Positions 8,560 to 18,200 of a stretch of 64,000 nucleotides of DNA are shown one piece after another. The notes under the pieces were generated by a model. The model was not told the DNA's origin. It did no database searches and saw nothing but the letters and a program-made list of their open reading frames with translations. Position 1 is the first letter of the stretch; the number at the start of each line of letters is the position of its first letter. The stretch is from OLB6 sp964620125 (GTDB lineage: Bacteria; Bacteroidota; Ignavibacteria; Kapaibacteriales; Kapaibacteriaceae): the NCBI GenBank assembly GCA_964620125.1, contig CAZUGQ010000005.1, positions 62,001 through 126,000 on the forward strand. The letters are read 5' to 3'. A program made the position numbers and the translations under genes.

Positions 8560-9701
8560 AACACATCATACCACTCGTGCTTCTGTTCTCCGCCGTTATT
8601 GCACGTGCGGAGTGGATGTTCATGAAGGCTGATGGCGATACTCTGATGCGCCAGGGCATACATGCGATTTACAATGTCGAGTTTGATCGGGCAACAGAGA
8701 AGTTCAAGGCTGTGATCAAGCTGTATCCTGAACATCCGTCCGGATACTTCATGGATGCCATGGTGGACTGGTGGAGGATACTGTTGTATCAGAGGGAAAC
8801 GAGGTACGATGCTCAGTTCCTTTCGAAGATTGATCGCGTCGTGCAGAAATGCGACCAGTTGATCGCTCAGGACCCTCGAAACCTTACCGCCCTCTTCTTT
8901 AAAGGTGGTGCGCTTGGTTTTCGAGGTCGATACCTTGCAAACCGCAAGCAGTTCGTTGATGCAGCAGGTGTTGGCAAGGAGGGCATGGAAATTCTTACAC
9001 AGCTACAAAAGCTTGCTCCGGGAAATCACGACATCATGTTCGGCACGGGAGTGTACAACTACTATGCAGCGTATCTGCCAGAGAAGTATCCCCTTCTTAA
9101 GCCTGTTATGTTGTTCCTACCCCAGGGTGATCGGGAGCTTGGCCTGCTACAGTTGAAAGCTGCAGCCAGTAAGGCACGATATGCCAACGTGGAAGCCAAG
9201 ACTCAGCTCATGGCAATACTGTACAACGATGAGAAACGACCTGCCGAGGCCATTGAGTACGCTCGTGAGCTTACTACCACCTATCCGAACAATCCTTATT
9301 TCAAACGATACTACGGACGATGCCTGGTACACCTTGGTCCACTGGACTCCATGGAACAGGTCTTCCGTGAGTTGCTGCTCGGCTACATGAATAAGCAGTT
9401 GGGCTTTGACGAGCATACTGCTCGCGAAGCCTTGTACTACGTTGGAACTGCGTTGATGATCAAGGGCGACCTGGATCAAGCCCTACGATACTTTTACAAG
9501 TGTGATGAAGCCTGCCGGCTTCTCGATGGTGAACCGTCAGGTTTTATGGTAAAAACTAATCTGAAGATTGGCCAAATCTACGACCTACAGCGCAAGCGAG
9601 ATCTGGCCATCTCCCAGTACAAAAAAGTTGTCGGATGGAAGGACTACGATGGTACCCAACAGCAGGCAGCGGGCTACATCAAGAGTCCGTACCTGAGGTA
9701 G
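8556..9701 (+). CDS. Secreted tetratricopeptide-like protein
   Basis: 381-aa protein starting at ATG 8556, which overlaps the CPBP stop as ATGA. The N-terminus KHIIPLVLLFSAVIARA is a clear signal peptide. The remainder is helical and repeat-rich, with TPR-like units such as FDRATEKFKAVIKLYPEHPS and a C-terminal repeat LKIGQIYDLQRKRDLAISQY. It is likely periplasmic. No catalytic motif is visible, and the block context (TPR, membrane protein, protease, TPR) is the only functional hint. Confidence 0.75.
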   Translation: MKHIIPLVLLFSAVIARAEWMFMKADGDTLMRQGIHAIYNVEFDRATEKFKAVIKLYPEHPSGYFMDAMVDWWRILLYQRETRYDAQFLSKIDRVVQKCDQLIAQDPRNLTALFFKGGALGFRGRYLANRKQFVDAAGVGKEGMEILTQLQKLAPGNHDIMFGTGVYNYYAAYLPEKYPLLKPVMLFLPQGDRELGLLQLKAAASKARYANVEAKTQLMAILYNDEKRPAEAIEYARELTTTYPNNPYFKRYYGRCLVHLGPLDSMEQVFRELLLGYMNKQLGFDEHTAREALYYVGTALMIKGDLDQALRYFYKCDEACRLLDGEPSGFMVKTNLKIGQIYDLQRKRDLAISQYKKVVGWKDYDGTQQQAAGYIKSPYLR

Positions 9702-9704
9702 CAG

Positions 9705-11069
9705 TTATCGCTGAACGACAAAAGCGGTTGTGGTACGTCCCCTGCTTCCAGTTAGCGACAGCCAATAACGTCCTGCCGACATTGCCTCGGTATCTACGGT
9801 TATCCTGTTGGTTCCGTCAGGTATAACTCCCGTCATCACTGCATGGCCAGTAGCCGAGGTAACACTGTAACTCGAGTAATCACGCAGCGACTCACCGTGA
9901 ACCGTTAGTACCGTCGACGTTGGATTTGGTCCAAGCACAAGTCCGGAGCGTAGCCATTCAACGCTTGTAGGCGGTATGGTCCTGAAGGTATAGGTGGCCG
10001 ACCATTCACTTTCTGACTGCGTGGACTCATCATGCTTGCCGCCAACGATCCCCCCCCGAACGGTGGCTATGCGCCAGTTGTAGTTGGTATTAAGAAGAAG
10101 ATCAACCAGGTCGTAGTAGTCACCTGACACCATCACATCAACAACCGTATTCGCAAACGTATTGCTGAGAGAAACTTGTAACCGTACCTGGTCTGATTGC
10201 TGATCACGCGTCCATTGCAAGCGTACAGATGTTCCTTCGACGGTTGCACCGTTAGCCGGACCAACCTGCACCGGCGGAGGCGGTGCTGGTGCAGCGTCTT
10301 GATCGTAGATCGCAGCGCGTGTTGTTGTCGTTACCTGGGAGTAAGGAACAGGTCCCTGATTATCAACGGTAATTGTAGCACTGTCCAACTCAAACAGTGG
10401 CTTGTTACCGCTGGAGTTGTACCATATCCATATACGTTGTTCGATGTTAGTAACGGTAACAACAGTAATCGGGCCAACTGTAATCGGCATTGAATCACGA
10501 ATCACGCGAACGTAGTGGATGCGAATGGCGTTGGGAAAGCTGCCATTGGGAGTGATGAGAGTTCCGTACCCATCGTAGGTAGCCTGTATGGTACCTGAGC
10601 GATACACTGTTTGGCCATTGGCTACCATCTGGTGCTGTGCAGCATCTGTAAAGGATTGGTTGTAGTTCCATGGAACCATTGCCACATCCATTGGATCGGC
10701 CCAGGGACCGCTTTGCAGAACGGCACTCTCTTCTCCAAGCCGCGTCCACCTTCCATTCGCAAGCTTGTAGTAACTGTACACGGTATCAGAATGTTCACAG
10801 ATATCTGCATCGGGAAACTGCGACCCATACGGGCTAGATGCAGGTGAAATGTAGTTAACCGTGATTACATCGCCACCAAGTATGCGAGCCTGCGCAAAAT
10901 CCCACGTTTGGTTGGGTCCAGCACCTCCCGGATTCAAACCAATGGTATCAACCATCCGCGCAGTTAACACCGTACCAATACTTGGCAAATTATTGCTATT
11001 GTAAACCGGTTGGGCATTCAGCATCCAACTGGCTAGAACGAGCACAACAAGGAATGCTAGTCGATGCAT
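9705..11069 (-). CDS. Secreted protein with C-terminal T9SS (Por) sorting domain
   Basis: 454-aa exported protein. ATG 11069 is chosen because it opens a signal peptide (MHRLAFLVVLVLASWMLNAQ) and has a strong AGGAGG Shine-Dalgarno 8-13 nt upstream; the ORF extends further only without support. A fibronectin-III-like segment (VRLQWTRDQQSDQVRLQVSL) precedes the C-terminal ~80 residues, which carry the type A sorting pattern: GPNPTSTVLTV, a SATGH turn, GRYWLSL and a terminal FVVQR. The T9SS moves such proteins across the outer membrane. The passenger function is unknown. A G8 tract (10050-10057) lies in the coding strand. Confidence 0.85.
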   Translation of the reverse strand: MHRLAFLVVLVLASWMLNAQPVYNSNNLPSIGTVLTARMVDTIGLNPGGAGPNQTWDFAQARILGGDVITVNYISPASSPYGSQFPDADICEHSDTVYSYYKLANGRWTRLGEESAVLQSGPWADPMDVAMVPWNYNQSFTDAAQHQMVANGQTVYRSGTIQATYDGYGTLITPNGSFPNAIRIHYVRVIRDSMPITVGPITVVTVTNIEQRIWIWYNSSGNKPLFELDSATITVDNQGPVPYSQVTTTTRAAIYDQDAAPAPPPPVQVGPANGATVEGTSVRLQWTRDQQSDQVRLQVSLSNTFANTVVDVMVSGDYYDLVDLLLNTNYNWRIATVRGGIVGGKHDESTQSESEWSATYTFRTIPPTSVEWLRSGLVLGPNPTSTVLTVHGESLRDYSSYSVTSATGHAVMTGVIPDGTNRITVDTEAMSAGRYWLSLTGSRGRTTTAFVVQR

Positions 11070-11153
11070 TCTTTCTCCTCCTGAATAGTGAACCTTAAAA
11101 TACCAATCGAAGACTGCGTGATCGATGGATACATACAGCCTGCAACACCCGCC

Positions 11154-11161
11154 TATTTTTG
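11154..11161 (+). promoter_or_regulatory. -7 promoter box TATTTTTG abutting the mutase start
   Basis: Perfect TAnnTTTG match with four nt (CCCC) before ATG 11166, which would make the mutase mRNA leaderless. No TTG is found at the -33 distance, so this rests on the -7 element and its position. Confidence 0.4.
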
Positions 11162-11165
11162 CCCC

Positions 11166-13301
11166 ATGGATGATCTGCGTGACATGTGGAAGGGGCTTGC
11201 CACTCGCGAGCTGAAAGGAAGAGACCCGGAAACTCTGGTCTGGCAAACGCCTGAACAAATTGCAGTACCACCTGTATTCTGGCCGGAGGATATACCGAAA
11301 GGTGATCCTCAGCACCGGATACCAGGAGCAGCCCCCTTTGTGCGCGGTCCATACGCAACCATGTACACGAATCGCCCATGGACAATACGGCAGTATGCTG
11401 GCTTTTCAACTGCCGAAGAGAGTAATGCCTTTTATCGTAAGGCACTGGCTGCAGGCCAGCGCGGACTTTCCGTGGCATTTGATTTGGCTACGCATCGTGG
11501 GTACGACAGTGATCACCCGCGCGTTGTTGGAGATGTTGGAAAAGCTGGCGTTGCCATCGATACCATCGAGGATATGAAGATCCTCTTCCGAGATATTCCC
11601 CTGGATACGATGAGTGTGAGCATGACCATGAATGGAGCGGTAATCCCCGTTCTGGCCATGTTCATCGCTGCAGCAGAAGAGAGTGGTGTTTCACGCGAAC
11701 AGTTGGAAGGGACCATTCAGAACGACATTCTGAAGGAGTTCATGGTTCGTAACACCTACATCTACCCACCAAAACCCTCAATGAGAATCGTTGCCGATGT
11801 AATTGAGTTCTGCAGCCGACAGATGCCCAAGTTCAACTCCATATCCATCAGTGGCTATCACATGCACGAAGCGGGGGCAACTGCCGTGCAAGAACTTGCA
11901 TACACAATTGCCGATGGACTGGAGTACGTTAGAGCAACGCTCAATCGAGGTCTACATGTAGACGAGTTCGCCCCCCGCCTTTCTTTCTTCTTTGGCATCG
12001 GCATGAATTTCTTCATGGAAATTGCCAAACTCCGTGCTGCGCGCCGCCTGTGGTATGAACACATGCAGCAGTTCAAGCCTTCAAAACCACAAAGCAGCAT
12101 GCTTCGCACCCATTGTCAAACCAGTGGATGGTCCCTTACGGCGCAGGATCCACACAACAATATCATCCGCACCACCATCGAAGCTCTGTCAGCAGTATTG
12201 GGCGGCACACAGTCCTTGCATACCAACTCATTCGACGAAGCCCTGGGTTTACCCACAGAAGCTAGCGCCCGGCTAGCTCGCAACACGCAACTGATCTTAG
12301 CAGAGGAGACGGGAATTCCACACGTTGTTGATCCCTTGGGTGGGTCCTATTACGTTGAATGGCTTACAGATCAATTGGTGCAGAAAGCAAATCAGCTCAT
12401 CGAGGAAGTAGAGTCGTTTGGAGGGATGACGGCTGCTATCCAGGCAGGAATTCCCAAAGCCCGTATCGAAGCAAGTGCAACCGCTCGGCAAGCACGAATT
12501 GACCGTGGCGAAGAAGTGATCGTTGGCGTTAATGCCTATCAGCTTGCGGATGAAGAGGATGTTGAAGTCCTTGTTATTGACAATACCGCTGTTCGCCGTG
12601 CTCAGGAGGAACGACTCATAAGTGTTCGTTCAACACGAAACGCACAAGACGTAGCCGCCTCTCTGGAAGCTCTTCGCGAGGCCGCACGTGGCTCGGGCAA
12701 TGTACTCGAAGCAGCCATTGCTTGTGCCCGGTGCCGTGCCACAGTTGGCGAGATTTCTGAAGCCTTAGCGGATGTTTTTTCCAGATACCAGGCAACAACG
12801 ATGACGATCGAAGGTGTGTACGGAGCCTCGTATGCCAACGACCCAGAGTTTGCCGATGTGCACAGCCGTGTGCTCGCATTTGAGACAGCCCATGGCAGGA
12901 GACCAAGGATTCTAGTTGCCAAACTTGGACAGGATGGACATGACCGTGGCGCGAAGGTGATTGCCACTGCGTTTGCAGACATTGGATATGATGTTGACAT
13001 TGGCCCCCTCTTTTCTACACCCGAAGAGGTAGCAAGGCTTGCCGCCGATAACGATGTGCATGTTGTAGGCGTAAGCAGTCAGGCTGCCGGGCACCTTACC
13101 CTGATACCACAGCTCATCCAATCACTCAAGGAAGCTGATGCGGCAAACATCCTTGTTGTAGTTGGTGGCGTTATTCCACCCCATGATGTTCAGACATTAA
13201 AGAACATAGGTGTTTCTCTCGTGTTTGGACCTGGAACCAACATTCTTCATGCGGCCTCCGATGTTCTGCACGTGATTGAAGAACATTTCAAAGCCCCCTA
13301 A
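11166..13301 (+). CDS. Methylmalonyl-CoA mutase, catalytic (large) subunit with B12 domain
   Basis: 711-aa adenosylcobalamin enzyme interconverting methylmalonyl-CoA and succinyl-CoA. The N-terminal TIM-barrel half contains YATMYTNRPWTIRQYAGFST and RTHCQTSGWSL, identical in kind to E. coli Sbm/ScpA; the C-terminal cobalamin domain has the DxHxxG base-off motif (DGHDRG) near residue 590. ATG 11166 gives the usual family length; a GTG at 11088 would add 26 residues without similarity. No small (MutA-type) subunit gene is adjacent, unlike many two-subunit systems, so a homodimer is plausible. It fits with the acyl-CoA carboxylase beta gene at 42.8 kb in propionate or branched-chain metabolism. 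It ends with an AGCCCCCT octamer at 13292. Confidence 0.95.
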   Translation: MDDLRDMWKGLATRELKGRDPETLVWQTPEQIAVPPVFWPEDIPKGDPQHRIPGAAPFVRGPYATMYTNRPWTIRQYAGFSTAEESNAFYRKALAAGQRGLSVAFDLATHRGYDSDHPRVVGDVGKAGVAIDTIEDMKILFRDIPLDTMSVSMTMNGAVIPVLAMFIAAAEESGVSREQLEGTIQNDILKEFMVRNTYIYPPKPSMRIVADVIEFCSRQMPKFNSISISGYHMHEAGATAVQELAYTIADGLEYVRATLNRGLHVDEFAPRLSFFFGIGMNFFMEIAKLRAARRLWYEHMQQFKPSKPQSSMLRTHCQTSGWSLTAQDPHNNIIRTTIEALSAVLGGTQSLHTNSFDEALGLPTEASARLARNTQLILAEETGIPHVVDPLGGSYYVEWLTDQLVQKANQLIEEVESFGGMTAAIQAGIPKARIEASATARQARIDRGEEVIVGVNAYQLADEEDVEVLVIDNTAVRRAQEERLISVRSTRNAQDVAASLEALREAARGSGNVLEAAIACARCRATVGEISEALADVFSRYQATTMTIEGVYGASYANDPEFADVHSRVLAFETAHGRRPRILVAKLGQDGHDRGAKVIATAFADIGYDVDIGPLFSTPEEVARLAADNDVHVVGVSSQAAGHLTLIPQLIQSLKEADAANILVVVGGVIPPHDVQTLKNIGVSLVFGPGTNILHAASDVLHVIEEHFKAP

Positions 13302-13312
13302 CTTCAACTCAC

Positions 13313-14227
13313 ATGCTAGCTGCCGGCCTCGATATCGGAACCAACACCATCCTCATGGTGATTGGTGACGTTGATGTTCTAGGCAACGTCAACGTGCTGG
13401 TTGATGAGCACCAGATACCGCGTCTTGGCGAAGGATTGTCGCAGCATGGCGGCATCGTTGTGGAAAGTGTAAGTAGGGCCACGCGAGTACTCCGAGAATA
13501 TCGAGGGCTCCTGAATAAGCATGGCAATCCACCCGTTGTTGCTGTTGCAACGGCGGCACTGAGAATTGCCAGTAACGGAGCTAAGGTTCGCCGGGAACTT
13601 GAGCAAGCCCTTGGCGCGCCGATTCACGTTATCAGTGGAGAACAGGAGGCTACACTTACCTATGCAGGGACTACACTTGGCGTGCAGGGTCCTGTGTCGG
13701 TTATCGACATCGGAGGTGGCAGCACAGAGGTAGTGCAAGGGATGGACGGTAGGCCATCGTGGGCAACAAGCATTCCTGTGGGATCGGTGATGCTGTCTGA
13801 GCTGTACTGCTCGATAAAACCTGTACCGCCAGAGCAGCAGTCCGCACTTCGTACTCACATACAGTCAGTGGCAGGGCAACACATATCCAGCCGACCGCCT
13901 ACACCTCGGTCCCGACTCCTGGCCGTTGCTGGCACGGCAACTGCCCTTGCCATGTTGGATTCCGGGGAATCGCAGTACAATGCGGCAGCCGTACAGGGTT
14001 ATACACTGGACATTCGGTCTGTTATGGAATGGTCACATCGGTTGTTAGGCATGTCTTTGAATCATCTCCTGGCTCTCCCCGGACTAGACCCTCGCCGTGC
14101 CGACGTGCTCCCGGCCGGAGTAACTATCCTTGCGGAGGTCATGGAGTTGCTCGGTTCAGCTAACGTAACGATTTCCGTTAGGGGGCTTCGATATGGTGCC
14201 CTATTGGCTGCGGCTGGTCGCTTCTGA
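13313..14227 (+). CDS. Ppx/GppA-family exopolyphosphatase / pppGpp phosphohydrolase
   Basis: 304-aa member of the ASKHA superfamily. Phosphate motif 1 is GLDIGTNTILMVIGD at residues 5-19, and the second phosphate loop is VSVIDIGGGSTEVVQG near 125-140. Conserved SGEQEA and EELYC-like segments are as in Ppx/GppA. It lacks the C-terminal HD-like domain of the ~500-aa enterobacterial enzymes and so is the short form. Whether polyphosphate or pppGpp is the main substrate cannot be decided from sequence. The gene lies 11 nt after the mutase stop and is likely co-transcribed with it. Confidence 0.9.
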   Translation: MLAAGLDIGTNTILMVIGDVDVLGNVNVLVDEHQIPRLGEGLSQHGGIVVESVSRATRVLREYRGLLNKHGNPPVVAVATAALRIASNGAKVRRELEQALGAPIHVISGEQEATLTYAGTTLGVQGPVSVIDIGGGSTEVVQGMDGRPSWATSIPVGSVMLSELYCSIKPVPPEQQSALRTHIQSVAGQHISSRPPTPRSRLLAVAGTATALAMLDSGESQYNAAAVQGYTLDIRSVMEWSHRLLGMSLNHLLALPGLDPRRADVLPAGVTILAEVMELLGSANVTISVRGLRYGALLAAAGRF

Positions 14228-14315
14228 TAGGCGGAAGTACCTATAGAGCAATTACTTATTGCGATAAGCGTAGAAATCTGTGCAAGTTTGTACTGCCATT
14301 TTTTAGGGAGTTCGC

Positions 14316-15224
14316 GTGCCAGGATTGGCATCTCTACTTGTCCTATTGCTCTCCACGTCCAACGCCCCGCAGGTGAAGGACACGGCTTTCTCCTTGCGCT
14401 ACAATCTGCCTGTTGGCCTTTCCTTTACGTACCGCATCACCACGGATCAGTTCGTTATTCGAAATGCTGGAGTCAGGCTCCACACGGCTGTTAAAATGGA
14501 GATCGCCGGTTATGACGAAAATGGGCATAGCATCTGCCGATTTAGCTTGAAAAGCGATACCGTCACAAACGAGGACGACAACTGGGTCTATCGTCCGATG
14601 GGTGATATCTACTTTGGCGGACATCGGTTGTATGCGGAGGCAGGCCATGTGGAGCTGCTTCTGGATGCAACAGGGCATTTGGTAGACAATACGCCATCCG
14701 TGGAAGACCTGAACAGGATGCCCGAGACTGTTACGCAGTTTTCGCGAACGGTCGACGTGCAGGAGAACGACCCTGAACTTCTTGGTGCATCTGGTTCATA
14801 CATGCTGCAGTTCATTGTACCATCCTTGCCGGACTCAGCACAGTACAAGCTTCATACGAAGTATGTTGACACGGTAATGTTCAACTCCCGGGCTGTGCAC
14901 CTCCCCACCACATACGGTACTGGTGCCGTAAACGAGAAGAAGCAAGCACGCCTGCTTCTCACAGACACCTTGTTGCGGACATCCGTTTTGGATTCTGTTC
15001 GGCTTGTTGGCGACCGTTACATAGGGTTTATGACCCTGACCAATGAAAGGCGCAACGCCCTCGGAGGATACTACACCTCGCTTACCGAAGTTGAGCGTGA
15101 CATGACGAGCGGCATCGTACGCTCCGTGCGTGAACGGTGCTACCGCAGATCGGGTGATGATACGCGCCTTGCGTACTACGCAAGAGCGGAGCTTCTTTCC
15201 AGTGAGCCGATAAAGCGCAAGTAA
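14316..15224 (+). CDS. Hypothetical secreted protein
   Basis: 302-aa protein starting at GTG 14316, with AGGGAG eight nt upstream. A short hydrophobic N-terminus (LASLLVLLLS) suggests export. The body is beta-rich and soluble (for example FSLKSDTVTNEDDNWVYRPM), reminiscent of periplasmic proteins of unknown function that contain DUF-type beta sandwiches. I do not recognise a family and see no catalytic motif. It converges on the 2-oxoglutarate dehydrogenase gene, with 61 nt between them; that gap holds a CTGCTT/AAGCAG hairpin at 15239-15256 that might act as a weak terminator. Confidence 0.65.
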   Translation: MPGLASLLVLLLSTSNAPQVKDTAFSLRYNLPVGLSFTYRITTDQFVIRNAGVRLHTAVKMEIAGYDENGHSICRFSLKSDTVTNEDDNWVYRPMGDIYFGGHRLYAEAGHVELLLDATGHLVDNTPSVEDLNRMPETVTQFSRTVDVQENDPELLGASGSYMLQFIVPSLPDSAQYKLHTKYVDTVMFNSRAVHLPTTYGTGAVNEKKQARLLLTDTLLRTSVLDSVRLVGDRYIGFMTLTNERRNALGGYYTSLTEVERDMTSGIVRSVRERCYRRSGDDTRLAYYARAELLSSEPIKRK

Positions 15225-15285
15225 GCGGAAGCTTAGCGCTGCTTAACGAAAAGCAGACACTCGACGCCACCTTATTCAAGGAACA

Positions 15286-18200
15286 CTACGCCAAGGCTGC
15301 AAAGGCCGCAGTTAACAGTGTTTCTTGCTCGCGCTCATGCACTTTTGCCGATCCCGTAGCTGGGCTAGCGGCAGCAGCTCGGCCTACGTAGTGAAGACTC
15401 TGGTCCATGCGAAGCAGCTTACGAAGTTGAGGTTGTAGGAAGAACCATGCGCCCATGTTCTGCGGTTCTTCCTGGCACCATACCACTTCGGTAGCAGACG
15501 GGTACCTGCTTAGCACCTTGCTGATGAGTTCTTCATGCAAGGGATACACCTGCTCCAGCCGCACGAGGGCAACATTCTGCTCCTGCTTGAGCTGTTCACG
15601 TTTCCGGGCAACTTCGAAATGCACCTTGCCGGTGGTGAGGATGATGCGTCGAACTGCCGAAGGATCCACCACCGTGGTATCATCCAACACCTCGCGGTAG
15701 CTACCGGAGATGATTTCGTCGGATGAAGAAGAAAACACCCTCAGGTATCCCTTTGGCGTCATGACTACAAGAGGCTTCCTCCATTCAGCAAGCACCTGCC
15801 TGCGGATGGCATGAAAGTAATTGGCCGGCGAGGTAAAGTTGCAAACCACCATGTTGTCCTGAGCACAGAGCTGCAGGAAACGCTCCAGTCGTGCACTGCT
15901 ATGCTCTGGACCCTGTCCGTCGTAGCCATGCGGAAGCAAAAGGGTAATGTTAGAGCGTTGACCCCATTTCTCTTCGGCACTTGATATGAATTGGTCGATC
16001 ACGATTTGAGCACCGTTGGCAAAGTCACCAAACTGAGCTTCCCAGATCGTTAAGTCATTTTTTGCAATGGTACTGTAGCCATATTCGAATCCAAGCACGG
16101 CATATTCAGAGAGGAAAGAGTCGTAAATGTGCAAGCGTTTGGATCCATTGGCAATGCGATTGAGTGGAACGATGCGCCGTTCATTCACGATATCGCTCTG
16201 CACAGCCTGCCTGTGGTTGAAGGTACCACGTCCGGTGTCCTGACCCGTTATTCTCACGCTATGACCCTCGGAAATCAGAGCTCCGAATGCCAGCGCCTCT
16301 GCCATGCCCCACTGTACGATACCTTGATCGAGCTGAGACTTCCTCTTGTCTAGCTCTGCCTTTACCTTGGCATGGATGTGAAAGTCTTCTGGTACAGAGC
16401 AAACAGCCTCTGCCAACCGGAGCATCAGATCACGGCTAATGGTTGTATTCACCGGCGCGAACATGTTGTACTGCAAGCGAGCAGGAGTTGCAACAGCGGC
16501 AGCCGTTGAGCGGTTGTCGAAGGCACGTTCGAGTACCTGATGCTCTTCGGCAGTGATGTGCACCAACTCATCTGGGGTGAGCACACCTTCAGCAATCAGC
16601 CTATTGCCATACTGACTGCGCACAGGAACCATGTTGCGAATCTTCTTGTACAGCAATGGCTGTGTGGCAGTTGGGTCGTCCTGCTCGTTGTGGCCGTACT
16701 TGCGGTAGCAGTACATGTCAATCACCACGTCGTCGTTAAACCGCTCACGGTAGGTAAAGGCAAACTGCGCCGCTGCTCGGCAGGCTTCCGGATCGTCTCC
16801 ATTTACATGCAGAATAGGCACCATGAGCATCTTCGCGATGCCTGACGCATAAGGAGTGGAGCGCGAGTCCTCGGGACTTGTGGTGAAACCGATTTGGTTG
16901 TTGATGATGACGTGAATCGTGCCACCAGTTCTGTACCCAGCAAGCCGAGCCATGTTGAGCGTTTCAGCAACGATACCTTGGCCCGCAAATGCTGCATCGC
17001 CGTGAATGAGAATCGGTAATACGCTTGTGTAGTTCTCATCCCCACTTTCATCCATCAGTGCTCGAGCTATACCCTCCACTACGGGGTTCACGGCTTCGAG
17101 GTGACTGGGGTTGGGTGCAAGGAACATTGGCAACGTTTTACCTGTGCTGCTCTCGTAGGTTCCTCGCGCTCCAAGATGGTACTTTACGTCACCAGAACCC
17201 TGATACGAATCAGGATCAATGGCACCTTCGAACTCATTGAACAGCTTTTCGAGTGGCTTGCCCATCATGTTCACAAGAACGTTCAACCGACCGCGATGGG
17301 CCATGCCAATCACAGCACCACGAAGCTCTTCGTTGGCAGCATGCTCAAGTACTTCGTCAACAATGATAAGCGCACTCTCTCCACCTTCGAGAGAAAAGCG
17401 CTTTGCGCCGAGGAACTTGGTGTGAAGAAACGTTTCGAGTGATTCTGCTCGAATGAGTTTGCGGAACGTATCAAGCTTACGATCCTTACTCAGCGCAGTC
17501 TTCAGGTGTGTTGTTTCCACAGTATTCTGCACCCACGTACGCTTTTCAAGATCTTGAATGTGCATCCACTCGATGCCGATCTGATCGCAATACGTGTCTC
17601 GCAACATGGAGATGATGTCTCGCAATGTTGCACGTTTTACGCCGCCCAAGCCCCCTGTATCAAACTCCCTATCAAGATCCCAGATCGTAAAGCCGTAATG
17701 CGCTGGATCGAGTTCCGGGTAGTAGTAAGCCTCCAAACCCAGAGGATTGATGTCGGCCAGCATGTGTCCACGAACGCGGTAATTGTGGATAAGCTGAACT
17801 ACCCTACCCTCCTTGTCGATGATCTCGGGCTGATCCTGGGGTAAGAATGGGTTTACGCCTTTCTCGAGGTCCCAGCGAACAGGTTCGAATGGGATCTCGA
17901 AGGCAGCGAATATCTGATCGTAGAATCTGTTCTCGCCAATCAGGAGGCGATGCATTTGTTGGAGAAATTCTCCGCTTTCGGCACCTTGTATCACGCGGTG
18001 ATCATAGGTGCTGGTTAGCGTAACAACCTTGGAGATGGCAAGCGTGCTTAACACGTCTGGCAACATTGCCTGAAACTCTGCCGGGTACTCTATACTCCCG
18101 GCAGCTATGATGGTCCCCTGCCCTTCCATGAGCCTGGGCATACTCATCACAGTGCCAATCATTCCCGGATTTGTAAGGGTTACCGTAGCACCAGACAGAT

